Origin: Onchocerca volvulus
Taxonomy: Eukaryota; Nematoda; Chromadorea; Rhabditida; Onchocercidae
Direction of reading: 5' to 3'
Length of the DNA: 64,000 nucleotides
Assembly: GCA_000499405.2 (NCBI GenBank)
Contig: HG738138.1
Coordinates: forward strand, 1,240,001 to 1,304,000
Shown here: positions 1 to 13,500 of the stretch, piece by piece
Numbering within the stretch: position 1 is the stretch's first letter
Layout of the letters: every line of letters starts with the position of its first letter
The notes under the pieces: generated by a model
Database searches by the model: none
What the model was told of the DNA's origin: nothing
The model's input: only the letters and a program-made list of their open reading frames with translations
Translations under genes and position numbers: made by a program

Positions 1-754
1 CAGAAAGCGATCAAAACATAGAATAAATTGGCGACTAAAGGTGTGATACAATCGATTAGTACTGCAAAAGATGATTTTGCAAACTGGGAAATTACAATTT
101 AAAATATTAAACTAAAAGTAAAATGAATAAAATCAATCACGACACAGACTTGTGGAAAACTATTACTCACTACATTTACATAATACATATTGCAAATTTA
201 TCAAAATATATAAAACCTATTATTGTCGGGTAAACATGTTTACCGCTAAAACGATAAACATATTTACCGTCAAAACGCTCCAATATATATAACTGGAGAT
301 GATATCTAACATCTATTAGTTTATTTTTTCCCCACAACAGCTACTATACTGCTACGATTAGAATAAATTTTACAATATTATAGAACTGAATAACCTTTTC
401 CATCAAAATGATATGTTGTATGATAAACACCTTTCACATCAACGAAAGACCCGAATTTAGCGGTATGCCAGAAATGTTGAATACCAACTCTACAAACTCA
501 AAACATATGAAACATGCTAATAAATTTGGAATTCTGCATACATTCTTTGTTCTTTTATTGCCAAATTTCAAATATTAAAAAGTATTAGTAGATACACCCA
601 GAAAAGAATTGAGAAAAAATCAAAAAGAATCTAGAGATTTCATCCATTTTTTTTTATCTCCTATTTAGGATTAATGTATTATACTTTCAACAATTTATGA
701 TCTAGAAAGTTTGAACCAACTTGATTCGCTAAATTCACCGTTCAGTCCGTTGAA

Positions 755-3700
755 TCACGATCTACCTCCTCGCTTTCTCCGTTCCTTTCCTTCCCTCCAG
801 CTTAACTTCATACAGAATACATCAGGATGATTTCCTCCTAGACCATCTTTCACTAGTTCAAACAAATGATTCCTAAATCCCACCATTAAAACATGGTGTT
901 TTAAAATCAGCTTTGCTGGGACATAGCAAGAGAAATAAAACATCGACAACTCGTAACAATGAATCCTTCATTAAAATAGATGAAACGATTTTTTTTCTGA
1001 TAATTCTGATGCCATAAAACGTGCATTCCGGAAATCTCAAAAAAAAAAAAAAAAAAAAAAAAAAGAAAATGGATGGATAAAATGAACCCTTTGCAGCGAT
1101 CCGCTTGTATAAACGGTGATACATAGTTGTAGTAATTATCGCTGTAAATTGAGCTGATGTTATTCAGGTGAGCTGCATTTTGGCTTCCCTTACTATCATC
1201 AATGCGGATCCACTCGTCATTGACTAAAGCACAAATCGCCTAAAATTATAGCTGATTATTTCAAAAATAAAGTCACAAATTTCGGGGAAGAAATGATCCA
1301 TGAAAAATGGTACAGAATGTCTTTACACCGACAACATTTCAATTGATGAAATAAGATAAAATCCTAAGATTGATCGAAAATCCACATAAAATCAGTCAGT
1401 CAATATGAAATAAAGGAAAAAAAAAAAGATATAAGATATCCTTCTACGAACACCCATCATATTGTATGTCTGCTGATGCTAATCACCGTTATCTATCTTA
1501 ATATTTATTTCGGAGAGAACATCCAGTCCTTTAGATTATTTCGAAATATTCCGCAGTAAAGCGTTAAAAAATCTAGAATAAAATGTACGGAAATAACTTA
1601 ACGAAACTGCGGCTAGCAAACTGAATAAAGCAGCGGGGAAGTTCGCTTCGGATGCATCAAAATATTTGCATTTTAACTCGATCAACATGAACTGAAAAAC
1701 GTATAAGATTTTCCATAACATATAAAATCATCTCTTAAATTTAATCGATAAACCACAAAACAAATCAATCATTTCTTCCACGCTATTCGAAAACAACCGC
1801 TTTGAATTCACTCAACTTATTCCACGAATGAACCACTTCATTTCTCTGATCGTAAATCGAAAAATATTTGGTTCGCTCGTATCAAGTTTTATCAAAAGAC
1901 ACAGTGCAAAAATGCATCCCAATGCGTAAAATTTTTTCGAAATTGAATTCTTTCTTTTTTTTTCGAGTCGATTTATTCTAAAATCCACTGAAATACTTAA
2001 TCGTTATCAAATTACTACAAATCTTCCCTATATCTTTATCAATGGATCATTTCATACTTATAGTCGGTAAATTTTCTGGAAATTCATAGATATCAGGAAA
2101 AATTTATAGTATTTTTTAGAGATTAATATGTTAACTTCCAGTATGAATCATTCAATTCCTATTTTGTTCAGTTTAGTTTGATTCCATGTATGCAATTGAT
2201 TTTAACATAAATATGCATTTTTTTTTCTTTGTACAGTGGGAACTTTTGAATTAAGTTTTGCTTAATTTTCATTTTTGACAAATTGAAAAATGGCACAAAA
2301 TTTAATGCATCAATATATTCATATTCACCGTAAAATTAATAATTCATTTCTAACTTTGTTAATTTTATTTGTTTTACTTTCTTTTTCTTTTTTTTTTTGT
2401 AAGTATTAATAAATTGTTATCGACAGATATACAGAGGAAAAGAAGGAAAGAGAAAATAAATTTCCAAATTCCTTCTCCCTTTCTCTCAAACATTTGATAA
2501 ATGGAGGAAGATGAAGGAGGGAATTGATAGGAAAAGGGATTTTGATATCGTTCGATAACAATTTTATCAATTCTTCTCCTTTTATGTGTGCCCCTCCTTT
2601 CCACCTTTCCTCCAACATCCTCACTTCATCATTCCGTTGAACTTTACACAAAATTGTTCTTTCCTTTCCAGACAACGATTACTTATTATTAATTTATTTT
2701 TGCAAAACCGGGAAATTTGCTTTTATAAGCGCTAAAATGACAAAACTCTTGAAATTATTCAAATTTACCAATTCATTATTAAAATTGAAAAGTTACACTC
2801 AAAATGAATGAAAATATGCATGCATAAATCTTAGCAAAAGTAAAGTTAATCTTTAATCTTCAACTGATTACTAACTGTAAAGCATCCCAAGGATCACAGA
2901 AATAGAAACATGATTAGATGAAGCAAAAGGAATGGTAACATTCCAATTACCTTAGAAATCTTTTTGATCATTTCTTTTTACTTAAAATTTATGCATGTAT
3001 ATTTTCATTCATTTTGAGTGTAACTTTTCAATTTTAATAATGAATTGGTAAATTTGAATAATTTCAAGAGTTGTGTCATTTTAGCGCTTATAAAAGCAAA
3101 TTTCCCGGTTTTGCAAAAATAAATTAATAATAAGTAATAGTTGTCTGGAAAGGAAAGAACAATTTTGTGTAAAGTTCAACGGAATGATGAAGTGAGGATG
3201 TTGGAGGAAAGGTGGAAAGGAGGGGCACACATAAAAGGAGAAGAATTGATAAAATTGTTATCGAACGATATCAAAATCCCTTTTCCTATCAATTCCCTCC
3301 TTCATCTTCCTCCATTTATCAAATGTTTGAGAGAAAGGGAGAAGGAATTTGGAAATTTCAGGAAGAGGAATAATCGGACAGAGAGAGGAAAATTTAAAAA
3401 AAAAAAAAAAAAAGAAAGAACCAAAACAATCAGTAGTTTATTCTTATCATTCCTTCTCCTTTTTTATCATTCCTTCTTCCTCTTCTTATTTTTCCCCGAT
3501 CGAATTCTTCCCTGTTCAAGTCGAAAAATTGTTGTAAGATTTGGAATGATTTTGCGAGGGAGGAAAGAAAAGAGTACGGAGGGCAATATATTGACCGATT
3601 CTAAAGTGATTGTTTGATAATTCTCTTAGGTACTACGAAAGAATTGTCATCAAAATCATTCTACTTTATATCATCACCATTCATCATCTAATATTGTTAA

Positions 3701-4058
3701 GAGATTATCAGTAAAAAGTATCAGAAAGGAGGAGGAAGAAGGAGGAGGAAGAGGAGGAAGAAGGAAAGGTATTTTGACGAGGGAATTTATCAACCAAATT
3801 TTGTTGACCGATTGAAGGAAAAGAGTACACCCTGAAGACCCATTTGATCACAAAAATTTTCTCATCAACTATTGCTACTAATTTGTGTGTGCACAGGTAT
3901 GTATGTGTATGTGTATGTGTATGTGTGTATGTGTATGGTATACCTTTCTAAAAATATCGCCCCCAGCTCTTATTAAAATATCTTTTCCTCTTCTTTCGTC
4001 GGTGGTTGTAATATTTGTTTGGTCTGACGACGATTTGACTTCCTTCGGTTGAGGCCGG
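755..4058 (-). CDS. Unidentified multi-exon gene, 3' part, possible membrane protein
   Basis: I do not recognise this protein. Four minus-strand exons join in phase: 4058-3944, 1691-1608, 1239-1088 and 872-755, the last ending at a TGA. Each is flanked by AG and GT; the best sites are the acceptors at 4059 (ttttcag), 1692 (tttttcag) and 1240. The first exon is hydrophilic and charged. The second holds a 17-residue hydrophobic run that continues into the third (roughly FPAALFSLLAA then AICALV), followed by NDEWIRIDDS, an arrangement reminiscent of the first membrane segment and loop of claudin-like tetraspan proteins. The tail is basic (KERRKRGGRS). Upstream exons must exist, because the 4058 exon begins in phase 2, but I could not place them. 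The third exon is the most convincing. The last could be a chance ORF if the true gene continues left of the window. Confidence 0.45.
2458..3358. repeat. Large near-perfect inverted repeat, 372-bp arms
   Basis: Arm 1 (2458-2829) and arm 2 (2987-3358) are reverse complements of equal length with no gaps. I count about three mismatches. The spacer is 157 bp. The arms therefore carry the same spurious ORF on opposite strands. The element has no recognisable transposase and lies inside the predicted intron 1692-3943 of the neighbouring gene. It could be a foldback or MITE-like element or a recent inverted duplication. Transcribed, it would form a long hairpin. Confidence 0.9.
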
Positions 4059-4251
4059 CTGAAAATCCCGATGAGTTGCCCCCAATCCCTCTCTTGTGTG
4101 TATGTGTCACCTTGTCCTAAACTCTTTTTGGTAGCCGTAACCCCGAATTACTCCTTTACCTGTTCTTTCATCTTTCCTCTGCCCTACTTCCTCTTCCTTT
4201 CTCCTCCTTTTCTACCTATTAAAACCGCAAAACAAAATTTCTTCATTGGTC

Positions 4252-4257
4252 TGATGG

Positions 4258-4305
<48 letters not shown>
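4252..4305. repeat. (TGA)n trinucleotide microsatellite
   Basis: About 17 uninterrupted TGA units. They give methionine or isoleucine runs in spurious ORFs. Just left of it, 3897-3940 is a TATG/GTGTAT-type repeat. Confidence 0.9.
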
Positions 4306-7254
4306 CGATGCATAACGAAATGCTAAAATTTTGAAAAATCTGTAAATTTGATCGAAATTTACAAAATCCATTTAAAAAAAAAGTCAATTTAATATTAATC
4401 CTAAATGATAAGCAAGTTTTTAAAGTTGTTAATTTCAATTTTGATTCATTTCTATTCGATTTAAAATTAAAGCTTATCATTCACATTCTTGCATCCCTTT
4501 TTCTAATGATTTTTTATTCAAATTATTTGGACTTAAGCTAATTTTCATACTCTCATTTTTATAACTATTTTGTAATTAATCATCACTGTTTAGTCATCAT
4601 AATGAAATCTCTTTTAACAGCATTAAATACATGAAATAGTGTTAATTTTTTGATTTAACTGCAAAACTTTTTTTTTTCTTTCCATTCTTAATTTAAAATC
4701 TTCAACTGAATTAATTCCTGACAATGAATGTTAAGTCATGAATTGAATTAATTCCTGATAATGATTGTCATGTTTGTATAATGGAAATGAATGATGTATG
4801 CTTTATGTCGTTAATTATTTGCATAAAATTATTTGTGGAAATCTAAGTACCATACGATATATTCAGCATGAAATTGTACGTTCAATACGATATTTTCAGC
4901 ATAATTGCATGTGCAGTGTTGTAAGTTATAAATTGAATCATTGCACAATTAATATTTCATGCAGTACGATGAGTATGATTTTTGTATAATTGTTTAGGAA
5001 ATTCAATTTATTGGATAGATAGGTTGAAGAAACTGCAAGGAGAGAGAGAGGTAAACGGATAGGTAGCGAAGAAAACAAAAGTGATTGAGGTCGACATAAA
5101 TCGAGATAGATTCCCGGCCTCGCTCTCGATCCAGCAGTATTACAGCAGCTGAGAAGAGGATAGCCGGAGGGGATATTTCAAGGTAGGCAGAATCGGGAGT
5201 AAATTCATCGAATCGAATGGAGTCGAATCGAGACAAGACGAGGTTTCACGGAAGAGGAGATGAAAAGTGGTGATGGGTGAGACGAGGCGAAAATCGAGGT
5301 TAGAATGCTGCTGCTTCGATATGCGATGACAATTTATTCTCTTCTTCTTTCATTTTAAACGATTCCAACTATTACTATCTGTCATCAATTTTGGTATCAA
5401 ATTACAACATCCTTCTCTCTGAAGTCTCGAGAATTTTCATCAAGAACGCCAAAAATGTAGATGATGACAATTTAATCGAATAAATTGACAAATTCGAAAT
5501 TTCAAAGCTCTTTTTCAGTTTTCAGTGATATGATAAGATAGAAAAATCAAAATTCACGAATACCTTTTTCAATTTAAATTTATAATATCAAGCAAAATAG
5601 TTTAATAGCAAAAATTCTTTTTCCTTTATCGTTAACAAAATTTTACAAAATTTCATTTTATTCCAGTCATTGAATATTTCATACGTATCGTATGCCTACC
5701 TGTATTTCAGACTAACCATTATTGCAAAATGTAAGCAAAATTAAAATAGTTGCCAAGCTGTTAAATTTAGAATAATCAATAAATAAATTTCGCAAAATTT
5801 AACTTTCAAATTCATAAGATAAATGCTTTTTTAATACAAAAGATTAAAAGGAGTGATTGGTAAACAATATTTTGCACAGAAAATTTACGCACATTTTTTT
5901 TTTTTTTAAAAACAATGAAAGGTTTATAAAAAACAGTTAATGCAAAATAATACAATTAGTTAACAGAAGAGGAAAAAAGAGAAAAAACACAAATATATTA
6001 GTGGAACGAAGAAAAAAAAAAAAAGGAACACGCAAATAAATGGCACATTCAAGTGAGAGAGAAAGAGAGAAAAAAAAACAGAATTATTCATAAAATTTCG
6101 AACCGACGAAAAAAAAATAAATAAAACGAAGAAAAAATATCAAACTTTTCATTTTTCTTTAAATGAAACAATATCTGGCAAGAAATTGATGAAATATCTG
6201 AAATTATCCGAATGATATGGATATCGATTAGAAGAAAGAATGTGTCGAAAATTTATTATCAAAAGATATAATTCATTATAAAATTGGAGAAAATATTAAA
6301 AAAAAATCTGAAAACTTTCTCAAATATCATATATGTTATCATATCATTCGGATATATTATTTTCAGATACATCGTACAAAAGACATACAATTGAAATCAA
6401 TTTTCGATATATTTTATTATCAATGGATGCATTTTTATAAATATATTATATTATCAGTGAATGTACTTTTACAATTGTCCAATATATTTTGAAATGATTT
6501 TCTGAGAAAATAATTCCAGCGTTATCATTTTGTTTTTGTCTATTAATAATAATATATTTCATTCTTAAAATTTTGTCATTTTCATCTTTCATATAATCAG
6601 AAATGAATGAAAACTTTCAACCATGTAAATATTATTTTATCATATCATTCTCATAACATTCCTTTCCTCTCTTTCTTTTCAAAAACTTAGCATTCTGAAA
6701 TTCGAAAAAGGAAAAATGAGAGGGAAGAAGGAGGAAAAGGAAGAGGAAAAATATGAAGAATATTCATCGAGAAAGGTAGCAGGTTAACAGGAGGAGAAAA
6801 AAGGTAAGGCAAAAGTTCTCCTTAACCTTACCCCAAAACTTTCACTATCTTTGCTATTTACTCATTTCGTTTTTCATCCCCTCCTCCTCTTCTTCCTCCT
6901 ATCTCGCTATTCCTTCATTCCCAAATCATATATTATTACAGGTAGAAATGACAGGAAGGGGGAGAAGGAGGAAAAAGAGGACGCCGTATAAATTAATCGT
7001 ATTCAGGAGGAAAGCATATCGTCAACTTTCCGACTTAGCCGTAAAAATAAAAAGGAAACGGTAAAAAAACGGTGCGGGGGAGGAGGGTATGAGAAGAGGA
7101 AAGAAGAAAAGAAAGGTACTCACATTACAATAGCCTAGAAGGCAAGATTATTCATTTCATCCAGAATTGTTCCTGAAAGAAGAAAAAAAAAAAAAGCGGG
7201 CAATAACAATAACAATCAGACCAATCTTATCATTTATTCCAATCCATCCATTCA
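4306..7254. other. AT-rich noncoding stretch
   Basis: No convincing exon was found. It contains a GA/CT-rich, less AT-rich patch at about 5030-5300 and purine-rich tracts at 6700-7110. A short minus-strand ORF at 5003-5236 covers the GA-rich patch and has no recognisable similarity. The unplaced 5' exons of the gene at 755-4058 might lie here. Confidence 0.5.
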
Positions 7255-7490
7255 TGCTTTTATTCATTCATCCATTTATTCATTCATTCATTCATTCATT
7301 CATTCATCCATTCATTCATTCATTCATTCATTCATTCATTCATTCATTCATTCATTCATTCATTCATTCATTCATTCATTCATTCATTCATTCATTCATT
7401 CATTCATCCATTTATTCATTCATTCATTCATTCGTTCATTCATTCATCCATTTATTCATTCATTCATTCATTCGTTCATTCATTCATCCC
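7255..7490. repeat. (ATTC)n tetranucleotide array
   Basis: More than 200 bp of ATTC/CATT units with occasional CATC and CGTT variants. The right end shows a higher-order duplication: a block of about 36 bp, with one CATC near its start and one CGTT near its end, occurs twice in tandem (about 7399-7470). The array translates as a phenylalanine/isoleucine/histidine/serine repeat, which is not a protein. Confidence 0.95.
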
Positions 7491-7832
7491 ACTGATCTAA
7501 TCATTCTATCAATATTATTCATCAGTTCTTTTAAGCTTTTTCCTCTTTCTTTCTACAGACCATTATGATTAACAATTATAGTTATTATTCCTTTTTCCTT
7601 TTCTTCCATCTTATCTCCAAATGAACGCACTATTTAAACTTTCCTTCCTTTTCTCTCCAATGTATTAACCATTTCTTACAGTTTCTTCCTTCTTTCCCAT
7701 CTTCCAATCTTTTCCATTTTTCCTTTTCCCTAACCTTTAACCTTTATGGTAAATATGCCACCAATATAGGTATTTCTTTTTTTCTTCACTTATTTTTCCA
7801 ATCAAGAACAGTATAAACATAAATTTTCTTCT

Positions 7833-7876
<44 letters not shown>

Positions 7877-10032
7877 CCTTACCTTTACTCTTCTACCATT
7901 TTCGTGAATAGATGAAAACTGATTAAAATCTGTTAAATTTTATCACCAATTTTTTCTGGTCAATGAAAGATTTAGCATCAAAGCCTTCGATTAACCATTA
8001 TCATTTCAAAACAAAAATACCAAAAAAAAAAAAGCAGAAGAAACGGTGGTAAAAGGAAAATAGCTAGTTATGAGAACGAATGAATCAGATGATTGCTTTA
8101 ACAGTATAACACCAAAATTTAATGCCATTTCATATTGAAACGGAAAACTTCAAATCTTCCCTTTGAAAATATGCAAAGCCAAAAAAAGAAATCCAATTTG
8201 CATAAATAAAATTTTCCATTCACACAGTTTACACAATACAAGTGAAAAAGGTAAATACACCCACCCACGCAACCATCTACACAGATGTACACCCACACAT
8301 ACCCCAATGTACTGTGAAACATGAAGAATCAGAAGAAGCAATAGAATCTCATCTTATTTCCGATTCCCAATAGACGATGATAACATATGATTCCATCACC
8401 AACCATTACAAATGTACAACTTTCCGGAAAAAAAAAATTCATTGTCTAATAACAATGAAAATTATTTAAATAAAAAAAAAAAAGTAAGACAAACTTTGGT
8501 GTATTACACTCAAATTTCCTCAGAACCATAAGCTCATCGAATACAAATTCTTTATTTTTTATTTTATTTTTTTAAATTCTTTTCTAAAAATTGATTTTTT
8601 CAAATTCAAATTTTCTTTCATTTCAAAATTTAACTTTGATATGCATGTATAAATACATAAACAAATTCATACAATGTAATTACAAATTTTGCTTTTTGAC
8701 TTGGATTGAATAAATATCATAATAATTTATTTGAAATTTTTATTTATTCCAATTAAAAAAAAAAAAGGCATTTTACTTAACCCACCTCAATTGCGGGCTT
8801 TTCGATTTTGTAGAGCTTAGGTTCTGAGAAAATGACTGCAAAAAAAAAAAAAAAATGAAAAAAAAAAGGAAAAACAAGAATCGTTCCGGAATAAAACGAA
8901 GACCTTTTAAAACTATAAAATTTATAAATACCAATAAAATGATACCAAGGATTGTTTGTTGAACCGAGATGAAATAATTCGATCATCAAAAATAAATTGA
9001 TAATCTCAAAAAAAAAAAAAAATCGTTTCTATAAAAAAAAAAATATATAAAAAGACAAATTGAGCATCCAGCACAAGGCGAAGAAGGCACATAATTTCGT
9101 CATGTACTGACGATGATAACTGAATAGGATAGTGGTGATAATCATATGGTGATAATGGCAACGGAAAGAAGGCACATTTGAAGAAAGCGCTTTTTTTGTT
9201 TTTGGAAGGGAAGGGAAGAAAAATGAAAAGAGATAAAACGAGCAAATTACTGATAAGAATAAATAGAAAACATTGTTAACAAACATTTGATAGGAAAAGG
9301 GAAAAGAAAAATTTTAGCAACAAAAAAAATCGAAAAATGCTGATAAGGAGTGGAAATTTCAATAAAAAGTGAAATTTCGAATGAACGAAGTTTTCACAGT
9401 TTCAATTCTTAACAAAAATTGCGGTCCAAAAAAAAAATGCTTTAACCTTCTGGAAAAAGCGATAAATGGCACATATTTTCAACAAATTATCAAACAGATG
9501 AAAATGGCAATCATAGCGGTACAAAATAGCAACAAAAATAAAATTACTTTCAAGAGAAATTTTTCAAATTTATAAAAGATACCCGGCTATGAAAAAAAAA
9601 AGGCAAGAATTTCAAAAAATTTAATTTCCTATTTAAGACTTGAAAATTTAAATAAATGAGTGTTCGAAAGACATCTGGAAAAAAATTGAAAAAAAAAAAG
9701 AAAAGAAACAAAAAAAAACCTTATAGCCTCTTATAGTTCATCATGTCATAATCAATGTATGTATAAGGAATTTTTTTTTTTTTAAATATGGAAAAAAGAA
9801 AAAAAGAGACTAATGAAACAAATGAAGAGTGAGAGAGAAAAAACAAACAAATGAAATCATCAATTGTTTAAAAATAAATTAAAATTCCAAATTCAAAATT
9901 TAATTAGAGTTGAGTTAAATTGAATCAAACTAATAAACAACTCTGTCCTCCCGACAAAGAATTATTTCAATAATTGAATAAAACAAATCTTTTTTTTTCT
10001 TCTTCTCGTTCTTTTCATTTTTTTTTAAGCTT
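7491..10032. other. Noncoding stretch downstream of the zinc-finger gene
   Basis: AT-rich DNA with many A/T homopolymers, including 40 consecutive T at 7835-7874. No exon is supported. It probably holds the 3' UTR of the gene whose stop codon is at 10033-10035. Confidence 0.5.
7835..7874. repeat. Poly(T) tract, 40 nt
   Basis: Forty consecutive T residues. Together with similar runs elsewhere, this marks the window as homopolymer-rich. Confidence 0.95.
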
Positions 10033-10514
10033 TCAAATTTCGCTCTCTTCCTCCTGCTCATTGTCAAGTTTAATTGTTGGCTTATCAGCGCCCAACCGTA
10101 GCAAGAAATCATCGCTGCTTAATGCGCTTGTTATGTCCGTACCCTTCAATTAGATGCTTCTTGAAAAAAACTTTTTTAAGAATCATATAATAAGAAAAAA
10201 AAAAGACAGGAAATTGAGATTAATTTTAAATAAAATTTTTTACTGCAAAATTTAAAATGTTAAGTTTCAAATGTCTGATCATCTTTCGCATATCTTTCCA
10301 TAATTATGTATGATTTATGCACTTATAATTCATAAGCAATCCAATTCCATCATATTAAAAACTAAGATTTGAAAAATTCCTAATAATTAGAGCATACTAA
10401 TAATTACAGTGACGATGAATTGCTGCAGGAATTTATTTCTTTTCTCAATTAAGCATGAGAAATGCCTTAATTGTTCAAGTAAAAATGTTAACTTATTTTG
10501 AATAATCAATACAC

Positions 10515-10598
<84 letters not shown>

Positions 10599-13500
10599 TA
10601 GTATTGTTAATGTTAGTATCATTATTATTAGCATTGTTATTATTGTTAGAAATATTTAGAAGAATTTTATAATAATTCAATTATGTTATAGTTAAAATTT
10701 GGAATACAAATAAGTGACTCATTAACTGATTAAATATTGAAACAATAATAATGCAAGTATTTATGCAGTATAAAAACTATAATTTTCCACCACAAATAAT
10801 TTGATTAAACTAAAAAATGAAAAGCATATATATATATACACTTTTCAAACTATATATATATATATCTAGACTAAAAGGAAAAAATAATACTTACCAAAGC
10901 GTTAGCAATATGTGTTTTTTTATGGCGCAATAAATTATCTTTTCTATTGAACCTGAAATAAATGATTAATATCTAATTTGCATATCAATAAATTTGTCAT
11001 ATACAAGTGGACAAAAACTGTTGCAAAATAAATATTTGAGTTTTTTGTGAGAAAGGATTTCAAATTAACTTATATCAGTCTTATATGAGTAAAAGTACTC
11101 CATAATTTTAACATTTCTTCAGGTTCTCTATACTTCTAAACACCTTTAAAGAAAATATTTCATACTTATTGATTCAAGGAAAAAAAAAATAAGAAACTTT
11201 CCGATCTTTTCTGATAACATATAATAATGACTGGTAAATTAAAAGCTTACAAATTTACAAATGTATAAGTTCAAGAAAATTTAAAACCAAATCTTTCTTC
11301 TTTCATATTATTAAGTAACTAATCAATTGATTTCAAAATTTGCAAAAACAAAACTCCAATTTCATGAAATTCATAGAAATTTTGGGTTCACCAAAAAATA
11401 GTATCCATTTTGATTATTTTTTCTTTTCCTTTTTCAACAGTTGATATAATAAATACATACGAAATATAATAAAAGTTCATTTAAAAAGAAAAAAAAAAAG
11501 TTAAAATCTTTACATACCTTTTGCCACAGAATGGACAACAATGGGGTCGTAATCCAGTATGTATAAACTGATGCTTCTTTAATAAAAATTTGTTTGCAAA
11601 TCGCTTATGACAACTGGTATGTTCACATGTAAATGGCTTCTCTACTGAAAGAAACATGTCGAAATTTAAAGTTTTTAAAAGTAAGGGAAATTAAATTGTT
11701 TACTAAATTTAAATTATTGTTGAATGCAAAACTGTTGAATACGATGGTCCAATTTGTCGTGACATTTTTCGAAAGCATTCTTCTATCCTAGATTTTTAAA
11801 TTTATTTTGTTAGTTTCCTCCAATACCTTTTGAAATTTTAAATAATTTAAAATTGAAAAGATAATAACCGAGATCAGCAGCAGTATAGCTGATTTCATCT
11901 ACATTATTGGATGAATCGCTTGGTGAAGGACTTGATTCATTTGAATTCTTTTCTGCCAATTCGATACTTCTATCGTCGAAATTATCACCAAATTCCGTCA
12001 AAAAATCAGCTTTGGAACTGAAAAAAAGAAAAGTGAAAATCGTTCCTCTGTTTGAATTCCAAGTTCAATTTTAAAATTCACATGGTATAGAAACAATTTA
12101 GAGTATAAGATTACTTAACATAATTCTAGATTAAATATTTTTCCTACCATTAAAATTTTTTTTGATTTAAAAGAACCGGAAAACATTCAATCGGAACATT
12201 TTGTTTAGCTATTCAGAAATTCAAATTTTGAGATCAGTATAAAAATATATTTTCAAAAATTGATACCATTTTGTACAGCTTTACATTTCATTTTTCTTTC
12301 TTTCTTTTTATTTTTTAAATATATTTTTGAAAAATGTAGAATAAACAACCGATAACTAATAAATAAAGAGCATAAAATTATCGGATCGATTAAAGAAAAA
12401 CAATGTCGGATGTATAAATCGGATTTGACCTTGGGACTTTTTAAGGGGACAGTTAAGATGGAAAAGAATAGGAATGGTTGATGTTAGGAAAAGGAAATTT
12501 TATCATCTTAATTAATCGGACATTTCAGAAAAAAAAAGCCCCAATATATAACACTGATAATAATCATCAGTTGTCTAACAATTTAATTAAATTTATCATC
12601 TTAACCACTCAACTGGTACAATATGATCATTAGCCCCTATTGATTCATTTTCATTTCTCCTATCAATCAATTTTATTTGTCAAAACTTCATTTCTTATGT
12701 AATTGTTATTATCGAACTATTCATAATACCGATCAAATATATTTGAATAAACAAGAATTAAATAATAAATTATTTAATCAATTTACGCTAATTATCATTT
12801 TATTTTCTCATTGTATTAAAAAAAAAAACAAAAAGAAAGAAAAGAAAAAAAAAGGAAAAAAAAAAAGAAAAAGAAAATGAAAACTTGAATTGGATATCAT
12901 TGTTTCAGAAAATTTTTCAGCACAATTTTTTTTTTTTCAAGTTTTTCTTTTTTTAAATTTTATGAGCTATTACGTCAAAAAATAAATAGAAAAAAGGTTG
13001 AAATGAGAGGAAACGATGATATTAAAAGGGGATGATTAATAAGGTAAGAGAGAGAGGTATAGGAAAGAGGTGATATTTTTGTATGAACTATAAAAGAAAT
13101 TAATGAACAAACAGGTTGGAAATGAAGATGCTTTCCCTCCTTGCATTTCTCCCTTTAAACAGTTCATCAACTGATGGATGACAAGGTCAAAACGTTCCCT
13201 CAACCTAACATTATCAATGTTTGCCGTATAATAAACTCAATCAACCAATTTATTGCCGCATTTTCTTAACTTGACTTTTTTTTGACAACCTTATTTAATT
13301 TTTACGATATTTTATTATCGTATAAAATATAAAATAGAATAATTTGTTGCAGACGTACGTACGTAAAACAGGATGATATGTAAACATAAGTGATACAAAT
13401 GAGATGATAAAATATGGAGGTATATTGAATAAAATTAACTCTGTAAATTTTAAAAAAAAATCAATTTTTTCTTCTATCATTGACAATATCTTTGTGTATA

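Noticed and set aside
3141..3617. 158-codon ORF, plus strand, and its minus-strand copy at 2406-2675
   Set aside because: Same inverted-repeat arm read twice. Low-complexity ends, no ATG, no recognisable domain.
4071..4334. ORF with a methionine run, plus strand, and its minus-strand isoleucine shadow
   Set aside because: Both are readings of the (TGA)n repeat. No splice support.
7167..7568. 133-codon ORF, plus strand
   Set aside because: It is a translation of the ATTC microsatellite, not a gene.
10387..10680. Poly-asparagine ORF, minus strand
   Set aside because: Microsatellite inside an intron of the zinc-finger gene. The in-phase exons lie on either side and skip it.
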